Below, piece after piece: positions 18,554-26,261 of a stretch of DNA of 64,000 nucleotides. The stretch spans positions 114,018 to 178,017 of the forward strand of contig JAVBYI010000005.1 in the NCBI GenBank assembly GCA_030824115.1, written 5' to 3'. The DNA comes from Rhodocyclaceae bacterium. GTDB taxonomy: Bacteria > Pseudomonadota > Gammaproteobacteria > Burkholderiales > Rhodocyclaceae. Below the pieces are notes generated by a model, which searched no databases, had not been told where the DNA came from, and was given only the letters and a program-made list of their open reading frames with translations. Positions within the stretch are counted from its first letter, which is position 1. Every line of letters begins with the position of its first letter. The translations under genes and the position numbers were made by a program.

Positions 18554-18569
18554 TGTCACAAATGCAACA
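18554..18569 (+). promoter_or_regulatory. NifA upstream activator site for nifE
   Basis: TGTCACAAATGCAACA fits TGT-N10-ACA. It lies 44 bases upstream of the -24 element. Confidence 0.85.
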
Positions 18570-18613
18570 AACCTTTTGGTGTTTGATATTGTTATGAATC
18601 AGTTAGTTAGTTA

Positions 18614-18628
18614 TGGCACGACGCTTGC
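18614..18628 (+). promoter_or_regulatory. Sigma-54 promoter of nifE
   Basis: TGGCACGACGCTTGC matches the -24/-12 consensus. Placing +1 twelve bases after the -12 GC puts it near 18640, only four bases before the nifE ATG. Confidence 0.88.
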
Positions 18629-18643
18629 AGAATGCAGCACATC

Positions 18644-20050
18644 ATGAAAGCCACCCAGATCGCCGAACTGCTCAACGAACCCGCTTGCACGCATAACGAC
18701 AGCAAGGAGAAAGCCGGCTGCGCCAGACCGAAGCCCGGGGCGACGGCCGGCGGTTGTTCCTTCGATGGCGCGCAGATTGCGCTGCTGCCGATTGCCGACG
18801 TCGCGCATATCGTCCATGGCCCGATTGCCTGTGCGGGCAGTTCGTGGGACAACCGTGGTACCAAGACCACCGGCCCGACCCTGTTCAAGATCGGCATGAC
18901 CACCGACCTGACCGAGCAGGATGTGATCATGGGACGCGGCGAGAAGCGTTTGTTCCATGCGATCAAGCAGGCTATCGACGATTACCATCCGGCCGCTGTG
19001 TTTGTCTATGCGACCTGCGTCACCGCACTGATCGGCGATGACATGGAGGCGGTCTGCAAGGCGGCAGAGCGGCATTACGGCGTGCCGGTTGTGCCGGTCG
19101 ACTGCGCCGGCTTCTATGGCACCAAGAACCTCGGCAACCGCATTGCCGGCGAGGCGATGCTCAAGTATGTGATCGGCACGCGCGAGCCTGACCCTGTTCC
19201 CGAGGCTGCACAGCGGCCGGGTATCAAGGTGCATGACATTTCCCTGATCGGCGAATACAACATCGCCGGCGAGTTTTTCCATGTGCTGCCATTGTTCGAC
19301 GAACTGGGCCTGCGCATTCTCGGTACGCTGTCGGGCGATGCGCGCTTTGCCGAAATCCAGACCATGCACCGCGCCGAAGCCTCGATGGTGGTGTGTGCCA
19401 AGGCGCTCTTGAACGTGGCGCGCAAGGTGGAGGAAAAGTGGGGCGTGCCCTGGTTTGAGGGCAGTTTCTACGGCGTAGCCGATGTGTCGCATGCCTTGCG
19501 CGAATTTGCGCGGCTGCTGAACGATCCCGATCTGACGGCGCGCACCGAAGCGCTGATCGCCCGCGAGGAAGCCAAGGCCGATGCCGCGCTGGCGCCGTGG
19601 CGTGAGCGCCTCAAGGGCAAGCGCGTGCTGCTCTACACCGGCGGCGTGAAGTCGTGGTCGATTGTTTCGGCGCTGCAAGACCTCGGCATGACAGTGGTGG
19701 CCACCGGCACAAAGAAATCAACGGAAGAGGACAAGGCGCGCATTCGCGAACTGATGGGGCCGGACGTCAATATGATCGATGACGGCAGCCCGAAAGCCTT
19801 GCTCGGCGCCTACAAGGAACTGAAAGCCGACATCCTGATTGCCGGCGGCCGCAACCTATATACGGCCTTGAAAGCGCGCATTCCTTTCCTCGATATCAAC
19901 CAGGAGCGCGAGTTCGGCTATGCCGGCTACGCGGGCATGGAAGAACTGGCGCGCCAACTGGCGCTGACCATCGAAAGCCCGGTGTGGCAAAAGGTGAGAA
20001 AGCCGGCACCGTGGGCGGTGCCGCAGGTGGGGACGCCGCTGACGGCTTAG
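18644..20050 (+). CDS. nifE: FeMo-cofactor scaffold protein NifE
   Basis: NifE pairs with NifN to form the scaffold on which NifB-co is matured to FeMo-co. The 468-residue protein has conserved cysteines in [34 protein letters not shown] and YATCVTAL. The ATG at 18644 ([15 protein letters not shown]) matches the family N-terminus. An in-frame ATG at 18632 falls before the predicted transcription start and is rejected. Its stop overlaps the stop of the convergent MCP gene by four bases. Confidence 0.96.
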   Translation: MKATQIAELLNEPACTHNDSKEKAGCARPKPGATAGGCSFDGAQIALLPIADVAHIVHGPIACAGSSWDNRGTKTTGPTLFKIGMTTDLTEQDVIMGRGEKRLFHAIKQAIDDYHPAAVFVYATCVTALIGDDMEAVCKAAERHYGVPVVPVDCAGFYGTKNLGNRIAGEAMLKYVIGTREPDPVPEAAQRPGIKVHDISLIGEYNIAGEFFHVLPLFDELGLRILGTLSGDARFAEIQTMHRAEASMVVCAKALLNVARKVEEKWGVPWFEGSFYGVADVSHALREFARLLNDPDLTARTEALIAREEAKADAALAPWRERLKGKRVLLYTGGVKSWSIVSALQDLGMTVVATGTKKSTEEDKARIRELMGPDVNMIDDGSPKALLGAYKELKADILIAGGRNLYTALKARIPFLDINQEREFGYAGYAGMEELARQLALTIESPVWQKVRKPAPWAVPQVGTPLTA

Positions 20051-21213
20051 CGCAACTGCTGCTCGATATTGGCGAACAGTTCGTCGTAGATTTCGATCAG
20101 CGCTTCGCGGTCTTCGCTGCCCTTGACCCAGTGACGTTCGCTGGCCATCGTCAGGGCCTGTTTCTCCATGTGGGAGAGGCTTTCGTTATCGACCTCTTGC
20201 CCGTGCAGAATCTGCGTGACATCGCGGCGCGCCTTCTGGGCTAGCGACACGAGACGCATGGCTTCCTGCATGGCGGCAACGCCGGTGCCGATCGATGAGG
20301 CCAGTTGCCCCACCGTGGCCGCTGAATCGGCCGAACCGTTGAGACGCTGACAGAATTCATCGGCCTGCGTGCGCGAGTCGGCCATCGAATGGCTGATGGT
20401 CTCCATCTGGCCGAGCACATCATTCATGGCGGTGGCCATGGCGTTGATGGCGGCGGCGATTTCCTCGGCGGCTTTTTGCGACTGGTCGGCCAACTTGCGC
20501 ACTTCGTCGGCCACGACGGCAAAACCCCGGCCGGCCTCGCCGGCACGGGCTGCTTCGATGGCGGCATTGAGGGCGAGCAGGTTGGTCTGCTTGGCGATGA
20601 CGTCGATGTGTCCGGTGAGTTTCTGGATCGCACCGGCCTTGACGTTGAGGTCGGTCAGCGCGTGGCTGCCACTCTCGGTGGCCTTCAGGGCCTGGCCAAG
20701 CGAGCCGGACATGCGGTCGGCCGCGCCTGACATGGCGTGGGCGGATTCGGCGTAGCTGCTGGCGAGCTCTTCGGATTGTGTGGAATGTCCGGCAACTTCG
20801 GTGAGCGAGTTGCTGACATGGTCGATGGCGAGCGACAGGCCGCGCTCCGAACGCAGGAAGATATGTGACAGCAGTGCCTCGCGGGCCACGGTTTCCTGTG
20901 CGGCGTTAAGCTCGTCGAGCATTTTCTGCATGCGCCCCAGCACGTCCTTGAAGGTGCCGTGCAGGCCGGTGGTTTGCAGGCGCCGCCAGGGGTGGCCTTC
21001 GGAAGAGGCGGCCATGCCGCCCAATGTTTCGCGGAAGGCGGTTTCCGTCTGGTCGAGCATCGCATTGAGGTTGATGCGGATCGAGTCAAGCGTCTGGTTG
21101 CCGACTTCATTAGGCATGCGCGCGACCAGTTCGCCCGCGACATAGCGCTTGAGCAGTTGATCGAGTTCGTCGAGGAAGGCGCGATCGTTAGAGCGAGAAA
21201 ACCAGTTCTTCAT
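20047..21213 (-). CDS. Soluble MCP-like signalling protein beside an Aer-type PAS protein
   Basis: This 388-residue protein lacks membrane helices. Its N-terminal part ([19 protein letters not shown]) is helical and HAMP-like, and the C-terminal half is a chemotaxis signalling domain with the tip [21 protein letters not shown], quoted as [18 protein letters not shown]. The extreme C-terminus resembles the tail found in cytoplasmic transducers. It is encoded just after, and overlaps, a PAS gene. The pair probably works as a two-piece Aer sensor for redox or oxygen taxis. It sits between nifE and nifN on the opposite strand. Confidence 0.85.
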   Translation of the reverse strand: MKNWFSRSNDRAFLDELDQLLKRYVAGELVARMPNEVGNQTLDSIRINLNAMLDQTETAFRETLGGMAASSEGHPWRRLQTTGLHGTFKDVLGRMQKMLDELNAAQETVAREALLSHIFLRSERGLSLAIDHVSNSLTEVAGHSTQSEELASSYAESAHAMSGAADRMSGSLGQALKATESGSHALTDLNVKAGAIQKLTGHIDVIAKQTNLLALNAAIEAARAGEAGRGFAVVADEVRKLADQSQKAAEEIAAAINAMATAMNDVLGQMETISHSMADSRTQADEFCQRLNGSADSAATVGQLASSIGTGVAAMQEAMRLVSLAQKARRDVTQILHGQEVDNESLSHMEKQALTMASERHWVKGSEDREALIEIYDELFANIEQQLR

Positions 21214-21709
21214 AACTCATGCCTGTTTGGGTGAGAAGATCGACAAGGACTTGCGTGCCGGCGCCAATGGCGTCGCGGCTGCCGGCGGCTTTTTCGGCGG
21301 CCACCATTTGCTGATAGACCGGCGCCACTTTTTCAACGGCCTGGCGACTGGGGCAGCGCCGCACCGAGGTGTAGCCGACGATATTGCCGCTCGGCCCGAA
21401 GTCTGGCGTGACGTGAGTGAACACCCAGTAGTAGCCGCCATCCTTGGACATGTTCTTGACGTAGGCGAAAACTTCCTTGCCGGACTGGATGGTGTCCCAG
21501 ACCAGCTTGAACGCGGCACGCGGCATGTCGGGGTGGCGCACGATATTGTGCTGGGTACCGAGGAGTTCTTCCTCGGTATACCCGGAGAATTCGATGAAGA
21601 TCGGATTGCAGTAAGTGATGATGCCTTTGGGGTCGGTCTTGGAAACGATGAAATCGTTTTCCCGCATGACGCGTTCCCGCTGCGTTGGAACAATGCTCTT
21701 GTCCTTCAC
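21188..21709 (-). CDS. Aer-like FAD-binding PAS protein
   Basis: This 173-residue protein is a single PAS domain close to that of the aerotaxis sensor Aer: [19 protein letters not shown], then [19 protein letters not shown], where the N, R, H and D positions known to matter for FAD binding in Aer are kept. The GTG at 21709 is preferred because GAGGGGAAG lies about 7-9 bases before it; a TTG at 21742 is possible. It overlaps the MCP gene by 26 bases, so it likely supplies the sensing half of a split Aer. Confidence 0.82.
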   Translation of the reverse strand: MKDKSIVPTQRERVMRENDFIVSKTDPKGIITYCNPIFIEFSGYTEEELLGTQHNIVRHPDMPRAAFKLVWDTIQSGKEVFAYVKNMSKDGGYYWVFTHVTPDFGPSGNIVGYTSVRRCPSRQAVEKVAPVYQQMVAAEKAAGSRDAIGAGTQVLVDLLTQTGMSYEELVFSL

Positions 21710-21784
21710 GGTGTACTTCCCCTCGGTTTCTCTTGGTTTCAATTACTTGCATTAATGATACCCCATAAGCGCCATGTGGTCTTT

Positions 21785-21800
21785 TGTCGCAGATGCGACA
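21785..21800 (+). promoter_or_regulatory. NifA upstream activator site for nifN
   Basis: TGTCGCAGATGCGACA, a perfect TGT-N10-ACA with inner symmetry, 44 bases upstream of the -24 element and between the divergent PAS gene and nifN. Confidence 0.87.
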
Positions 21801-21844
21801 AAGCATGCGTGCTGTAACTCACTGAATTCGTGGAATGTTGCGCT

Positions 21845-21859
21845 TGGCACGTGGCTTGC
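21845..21859 (+). promoter_or_regulatory. Sigma-54 promoter of the nifN operon
   Basis: TGGCACGTGGCTTGC matches the consensus; predicted +1 near 21871, giving a 30-base leader. Confidence 0.88.
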
Positions 21860-21900
21860 GAGTAGCGGGGTGACTCCCTTTCGATTGTGCTCTTACCAAC

Positions 21901-23274
21901 ATGGCCGACATCCTCAAGCGTGCAAAGCCCCTCGCCGTGAATCCCCTCAAGGTGTCGCAGCCGGTCGGGGCATCGCTGGCCTTTCTGGGACTGAAGAATG
22001 CCCTGCCGATGCTGCATGGTTCGCAGGGCTGTACGGCCTTTGGGAAAGTCTTCTTCGTGCGCCATTTCCGCGAGCCGATTCCGTTGCAGACTACGGCGAT
22101 GGATCAGGTGTCCTCGGTGATGGGTGCCGACGAGAATGTCGTCGAGGGCCTCAAGACACTGTGCGAGAAGAGCAAGCCCGAGATCATCGGCCTGCCGACG
22201 ACGGGATTGTCGGAAACGCAGGGCACCGATATCAAGCGGCTGGTCAAGCAGTTCCGCGAGATGTGTCCGCAGTTCGATCACATCGCTGTCGTGCCGGTCA
22301 GTACACCGGATTATGTCGGTTCGCTGGAGAGTGGTTTTGCGCTGGCGGTCGAGGCAATCATCGATGTCATGATTCAAAAGTCGGCGCTGGCAGGACGGCG
22401 TCACAAGCAAGTGAATGTGCTGGCCGGGTCGATGCTGACCCCAGGTGATATCGAGAGCATCAAGGACTGGATCGAAGCCTTCGGTCTGCGCCCAGTGGTG
22501 CTGCCCGATATTGGCGATTCGCTCGACGGCCATCTGGTGCCGCAGGAAAACACGCCGCTGACCTTGGGGGGAACGCCCAAGGCCGAAATCGAAAGCATGG
22601 GCGAATCGATTGCCACGCTGGTGATTGGCCGCTCCTTGTTCAAGGCCGCCGACATGCTCGAAGAACGTACCGGCGTGCCGACCTTGCGTTTCGATCATCT
22701 GATGGGTCTCGATGCCTCTGATGCTTTTACTCATGCTCTGGCGAATCTCTCGGGCCTGCCGGTGCCTGAGAAGCTGGAACGTCAGCGCGCGCAGTTGCAG
22801 GATGCGATGGTCGATACCCATTTCATGACCGGCTTTACACGCATTGCGCTGGCGCTCGACCCCGACCTGCTGCTGGCCTTTGGCGATTTTCTGGTCGGTG
22901 TCGGTGCCGAGATCGTCGCCGCCGTCGCCCCCACGCGGGCGGAGGCATTGGCCGATGTGCCTTGCGCAGCGGTACAGATCGGCGATCTGGAAGATCTCGA
23001 ACGCTCGGCCAAGCTGGCCGATGCCCAGTTGCTGATCTCCAATTCGCATGCGGCCCAGAGTGCCGCCCGCCTGCATCTGCCGCTGCTGCGCGCCGGTTTC
23101 CCGCAATACGATTTTGTCGGTGGCTATGCGCGTCCGTGGGTGGGTTACCGCGGCGCCCGCCAGGCCTTGTTCGATCTCGCCAACCTCTTTCTGGGACAGC
23201 ACCATGACATCCCCGCCTACCGTTCCATCTACCGCCCGGCGGCGGAAGCTGACGCTGGCCTGGTCCGGCACTGA
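21901..23274 (+). CDS. nifN: FeMo-cofactor scaffold protein NifN
   Basis: This 457-residue partner of NifE forms the NifEN scaffold. The N-terminus KPLAVNPLKVSQPVGASLAFLG and the segment HGSQGCTAFGKVFFVRHFREP, quoted as HGSQGCTAFGK, are diagnostic and hold the cluster cysteine. At residues about 159-167 the sequence QKSALAGRRHKQ comes from a dispersed-repeat copy placed in a loop before VNVLAGSMLTPGDIE. It heads a seven- or eight-gene run with short spacers. Confidence 0.96.
   Translation: MADILKRAKPLAVNPLKVSQPVGASLAFLGLKNALPMLHGSQGCTAFGKVFFVRHFREPIPLQTTAMDQVSSVMGADENVVEGLKTLCEKSKPEIIGLPTTGLSETQGTDIKRLVKQFREMCPQFDHIAVVPVSTPDYVGSLESGFALAVEAIIDVMIQKSALAGRRHKQVNVLAGSMLTPGDIESIKDWIEAFGLRPVVLPDIGDSLDGHLVPQENTPLTLGGTPKAEIESMGESIATLVIGRSLFKAADMLEERTGVPTLRFDHLMGLDASDAFTHALANLSGLPVPEKLERQRAQLQDAMVDTHFMTGFTRIALALDPDLLLAFGDFLVGVGAEIVAAVAPTRAEALADVPCAAVQIGDLEDLERSAKLADAQLLISNSHAAQSAARLHLPLLRAGFPQYDFVGGYARPWVGYRGARQALFDLANLFLGQHHDIPAYRSIYRPAAEADAGLVRH
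22376..22400 (+). repeat. Dispersed 25-bp repeat, copy 11 (inside nifN)
   Basis: AAAAGTCGGCGCTGG then CAGGACGGCG, sense to nifN and read as KSALAGRR in a surface loop. Confidence 0.88.
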
Positions 23275-23287
23275 GGGACTGCCCACC

Positions 23288-23704
23288 ATGTTGAAAGTTG
23301 CCTTCGCCACCGCCGACCGCGAGCGCGTGAATCAGCATTTTGGTGCGGCCACCCGCTTCGCCATTTACAGCATGGATGGCGAGCGCGCCAAACTGGTGGA
23401 GGTGGCCGAGTTTCCCGAAGAGGCGATGGATGGCAAGGAAGACAAGCTGACGGCCAAGATTGCTGCGCTGAATGGCTGCGCTGCTGTGTATTGCCTCGCC
23501 GTGGGCGGATCGGCGGTACGCCAGTTGCTGGCGGGTGGCATTCAGCCGGTGCGGCTCGACGAAGTACAAGGGATTGAGGCGCTGCTGGCACAGTTGCGGC
23601 AGGCGGTGCGCGACGGTGGTGTGCCGTGGATCGACAAGGCGCTGAAGCGCGATGCCAAGGGTGAGCGTTTCGATCAAATGGCCGCTGAAGGGTGGGAAGA
23701 ATGA
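23288..23704 (+). CDS. nifX: Nitrogen fixation protein NifX
   Basis: This 138-residue protein matches NifX, which binds and shuttles FeMo-co precursors to and from NifEN. VAFATADRERVNQHFGAATRF near the start and YCLAVGGSAVRQLLAGGIQP (20 residues) are family hallmarks. It starts 13 bases after nifN and its stop overlaps the next start (ATGA), so it is part of the nifN operon. Confidence 0.93.
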   Translation: MLKVAFATADRERVNQHFGAATRFAIYSMDGERAKLVEVAEFPEEAMDGKEDKLTAKIAALNGCAAVYCLAVGGSAVRQLLAGGIQPVRLDEVQGIEALLAQLRQAVRDGGVPWIDKALKRDAKGERFDQMAAEGWEE

Positions 23705-24111
23705 TCCAGCGCAGCGGACACATCATGGCGATTCACGATGGTCTGGCGACCGTGCGTGTCGAGCGTGCCTCGGCCTGTTCGAGCTGCGGCACGCGCAGTG
23801 TCTGTGGCGCGGGCAGTGCCGCTGGTTCGCAGATGTCGGTGCCTGTGCCGCCCGGTGCGCGCACGGGGGATCGCGTCACCCTGAGTCTGGCCAGCGGCAT
23901 GCTGACGCGTGCGGCCTTGCTGGCCTATCTGTTGCCTGCGCTGACGACGATCTTTGGTGCCGCGCTGTTGTCTGCGGGCGGCGATCTGGCTGCGGTGGCG
24001 GGGGCCTTGTGTGGCCTCGGGCTGGGACTGGTGGCCTTGCGACTTCTGGGGCGCCGTCAGACGGCGTGCACCCCGCTCATTGATTCACAACCCTTTGGAG
24101 AGTCTTTATGA
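23701..24111 (+). CDS. RseC/MucC-like membrane protein in the nif operon
   Basis: This 136-residue protein resembles RseC: an N-terminal domain with a Cys cluster ACSSCGTRSVCG near residue 20-31, then two membrane helices at about 70-90 and 95-115. RseC proteins are linked to sigma-E control and to the SoxR-reducing (Rsx/Rnf) system. Here it overlaps nifX upstream and the DUF269 gene downstream by four bases each. A role in electron supply to nitrogenase, by analogy with Rnf, is inference. Confidence 0.78.
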   Translation: MIQRSGHIMAIHDGLATVRVERASACSSCGTRSVCGAGSAAGSQMSVPVPPGARTGDRVTLSLASGMLTRAALLAYLLPALTTIFGAALLSAGGDLAAVAGALCGLGLGLVALRLLGRRQTACTPLIDSQPFGESL

Positions 24112-24572
24112 CCGCCAGTGCAAATACGCTTGATCCCATCTACGAGAGCGATTTCATCAAGGAGATGATTCGCCAGATGCGCGCCCTCGATAACTATGGC
24201 ACCTATGACGGCCAGACGGGCGACAAGCTGCTGGAGCCGCTGATCCTCACCAAGGAACGCAAGGCGGCGATTCCCATCGTTGGCGATCCCGACGAGGAAA
24301 CCATCGCGCGCGTCAAGGCTTTCTACAACGCTATCGCCACGTTGGTCGAGAAGGAGTGCGGCCTGATGGCGGTGCCCTTCATCAACCTCACGCACGAGGG
24401 CTTTGGCCGCGTGTTGATCACGGTTGGCAAGCTGGTGGCGCTTGAAAAGACGCTGCGCGACGTGCACCGCTTCGGCTTCGATTCGCTGTCGAAGATGAAG
24501 ACCGAGGGCGACAAGCTGCTCTCCATCGCCATCGAGCGTGTGGGTTCCTACCCGGAAGTGGCCGGACTTTGA
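24108..24572 (+). CDS. NifX-associated nitrogen fixation protein (DUF269)
   Basis: This 154-residue protein matches the small family encoded beside nifX in most diazotrophs (DUF269). Typical parts are DFIKEMIRQMRALDNYGTYDG, quoted as FIKEMIRQMRALDNYGTYDG, and INLTHEGFGRVLITVGKLV. Its exact job is unknown; work on relatives points to FeMo-co handling. It overlaps the RseC-like gene by four bases. Confidence 0.9.
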   Translation: MTASANTLDPIYESDFIKEMIRQMRALDNYGTYDGQTGDKLLEPLILTKERKAAIPIVGDPDEETIARVKAFYNAIATLVEKECGLMAVPFINLTHEGFGRVLITVGKLVALEKTLRDVHRFGFDSLSKMKTEGDKLLSIAIERVGSYPEVAGL

Positions 24573-24574
24573 TC

Positions 24575-24784
24575 ATGACCGAAGAGGAGTTGAAAGACCT
24601 CGAAAAGGAAGTGAGGAAGCTCAAGCGCATCGCTTCCGAATGGGCCGGCCAGTTGCACGACCTCGTCGAGGATCGTCTGCCGGCCGGTTACCAGGAAATC
24701 CCCGGCATCGCCCAGTCCACCTTCGACGCCTGCAAGGCCTGGGCCGATGCCAATGCAAAACTCAATTCAATGCAACCCTCCTAG
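24575..24784 (+). CDS. CCE_0567-type small nif protein (DUF683)
   Basis: This 69-residue helical protein (MTEEELKDLEKEVRKLKRIA, then DLVEDRLPAGYQEIP) fits the DUF683 family of small metal-binding proteins encoded after DUF269 in nif clusters. The ATG at 24575 is used; a TTG six bases earlier would overlap the DUF269 stop. Function unknown. Confidence 0.88.
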   Translation: MTEEELKDLEKEVRKLKRIASEWAGQLHDLVEDRLPAGYQEIPGIAQSTFDACKAWADANAKLNSMQPS

Positions 24785-24796
24785 AAAGGAAAAACC

Positions 24797-25075
24797 ATGA
24801 GCGCAGTAACCCGTGGCGGTACGCCCTGGACACCCCAGTACGTCGAAGCCATCAACCCGAAGAACTGCATCGGCTGCGGCCGCTGCTACAAGGTCTGCAC
24901 ACGCGACGTGCTGACCCTCGTTGATCGTGGCGAGGACGACGATATGGACGAGGACGACTGGGATGACGAGGATGCCAAGGCGATGATGACCGTCAAGAAT
25001 CCGCTGGACTGCATCGGCTGTGGCGCCTGCGGACGCACCTGCCCGAAGGAATGTTTCACCTTCGTCACGGCCTGA
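24797..25075 (+). CDS. fdxB: Nif-specific ferredoxin III
   Basis: This 92-residue ferredoxin has two four-cysteine sites, CIGCGRCYKVC near residue 24 and CIGCGACGRTC near residue 74, separated by an acidic insert (GEDDDMDEDDWDDED). That spacing is typical of the nif-associated FdxB/ferredoxin III. It likely gives electrons to nitrogenase or to cofactor assembly. AGAAAGGAA upstream serves as a ribosome site. Confidence 0.93.
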   Translation: MSAVTRGGTPWTPQYVEAINPKNCIGCGRCYKVCTRDVLTLVDRGEDDDMDEDDWDDEDAKAMMTVKNPLDCIGCGACGRTCPKECFTFVTA

Positions 25076-25085
25076 GGCATCCGGC

Positions 25086-25409
25086 ATGCCGAGACCGCAG
25101 AAACACGTCTTCGTCTGTTCGCAGCAGCGGCCGCCCGGGCACCCGCGCGGCTCCTGCGGGGCGAAGGGCTGTCAGGAAGTGCTGGAGGAGTTCATGTTCG
25201 AATTCCAGCAGCGCCAGTGCTTCGATACCGTGGCGGTGACGCCATCCGGCTGTATCGGCCCCTGCAGCATGGGGCCGAACGTGCTGGTCTATCCCGAAGG
25301 CGTGTTCTATACGAACGTCAAGAAGGAAGACGTCAAAGCCATCTTTGACGAGCACCTGCTCGGCGGCCAGCCAGTCGAGCGCCTGCGGGCGCCGGCCGAG
25401 GTCTGGTGA
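25086..25409 (+). CDS. Thioredoxin-fold [2Fe-2S] ferredoxin
   Basis: This 107-residue protein resembles Shethna-type [2Fe-2S] ferredoxins: cysteines in FVCSQQRPPGHPRGSCGAKG and in SGCIGPCSMGPNVLVYPEG. These small electron carriers are common in diazotroph nif clusters. It starts 10 bases after fdxB and overlaps or abuts the next gene. Confidence 0.88.
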   Translation: MPRPQKHVFVCSQQRPPGHPRGSCGAKGCQEVLEEFMFEFQQRQCFDTVAVTPSGCIGPCSMGPNVLVYPEGVFYTNVKKEDVKAIFDEHLLGGQPVERLRAPAEVW

Positions 25410-25411
25410 CG

Positions 25412-25825
25412 ATGGCCGTGCCGCGCCTGCTCTGTTTCCACAAGCAGGGCACCAGCGCGCGCACGCGCTTCGTGCGCTGGCCGCACGGCATGCTGGCTTT
25501 CGAGCCACTGCCGGCGGATGCCCGCTTGCGCGATGAAATGTCGGCGCTGGCAGTACGGCAACATCCTGCCGCTGTGCTGGCCGATGCGGCCGCACGTTTG
25601 GGCATGTCGGCCGATGCGCTGCGTGCCGAAACAGAGTTCGAGGCGGTCATCGCCACCCCTGAAGGCGAAGTGCCCGTCCTCCTCGTGCAATTCACCGCGC
25701 TCGATCCCCCATTCGCCGAGGTTGAAAAACACGGCGGCAAGTTCATTGCCATTACCGAGGCGCGCGATGTTGGCGCCCTTGAGCTCGCGCTGCTGCGCAA
25801 AGCCTACGAGATCCTGATCGGCTAG
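25412..25825 (+). CDS. Unrecognised protein at the end of the nifN operon
   Basis: This 137-residue soluble protein begins MAVPRLLCFHKQGTSARTRF. I do not recognise the family. It has a single early Cys, no membrane segment and no metal motif; the end VGALELALLRKAYEILIG is helical. A GTG at 25406, overlapping the ferredoxin stop, is an alternative start. Position implies a nitrogen-fixation role. A repeat copy at 25536-25560 supplies MSALAVRQ near residue 43. Confidence 0.75.
   Translation: MAVPRLLCFHKQGTSARTRFVRWPHGMLAFEPLPADARLRDEMSALAVRQHPAAVLADAAARLGMSADALRAETEFEAVIATPEGEVPVLLVQFTALDPPFAEVEKHGGKFIAITEARDVGALELALLRKAYEILIG
25536..25560 (+). repeat. Dispersed 25-bp repeat, copy 12 (coding)
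   Basis: AAATGTCGGCGCTGG then CAGTACGGCA, sense to the unrecognised nif gene, read MSALAVRQ. Confidence 0.75.
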
Positions 25826-25827
25826 TT

Positions 25828-25843
25828 TGTCTGCTTTGCGACA
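25828..25843 (+). promoter_or_regulatory. NifA upstream activator site for iscA-nifUS
   Basis: TGTCTGCTTTGCGACA fits TGT-N10-ACA, 40 bases upstream of the -24 element. Confidence 0.83.
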
Positions 25844-25883
25844 ATTGACCTGCACGGTCGATTAAAAACAAGAAGTTATAAAG

Positions 25884-25898
25884 TGGCACGGCGCTTGC
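25884..25898 (+). promoter_or_regulatory. Sigma-54 promoter of iscA-nifU-nifS
   Basis: TGGCACGGCGCTTGC matches the consensus; predicted +1 near 25910. Confidence 0.88.
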
Positions 25899-25927
25899 GA
25901 ATCTCCTGAAAACCACAGGAGATCGAC

Positions 25928-26251
25928 ATGATCCAACTCACCCCCAAAGCAAGCAAGGCCGTCAAACGCTTCATCAAATTTTCCGAAACGCCGGTTACCG
26001 GCATGCGCGTCACCGTTTCCGGTGGTGGCTGTTCCGGCTTCCAGTACAACTTGAAGCTGGAAGCATCCGCAGCGGCCGACGACACGCTGCTCGATATTGA
26101 CGGCATCCAGATGATGGTCGATCCCGCCACACTACCGCTGGTCGATGGCCTGACCATCGACTTCATTGACTCGATGACCGAGAGCGGTTTCAAGTTCGAC
26201 AACCCCAACGCCAAAGCCGCTTGCGGCTGCGGCAAGTCATTCAGTTTCTAG
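25928..26251 (+). CDS. iscA: Nif-associated IscA/HesB Fe-S carrier
   Basis: This 107-residue A-type carrier has the three conserved cysteines: one in [11 protein letters not shown] near residue 37 and two in the C-terminal CGCGKSF. It passes Fe-S clusters from NifU to targets. AGGAGATCGAC precedes the ATG. It is the first gene of a NifA-controlled operon with nifU and nifS. Confidence 0.93.
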   Translation: MIQLTPKASKAVKRFIKFSETPVTGMRVTVSGGGCSGFQYNLKLEASAAADDTLLDIDGIQMMVDPATLPLVDGLTIDFIDSMTESGFKFDNPNAKAACGCGKSFSF

Positions 26252-26261
26252 GAGCGCGGCC

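Noticed and set aside
18632..18646. ATG at 18632 as the nifE start
   Set aside because: It lies before the predicted sigma-54 transcription start, and the family N-terminus begins at 18644.
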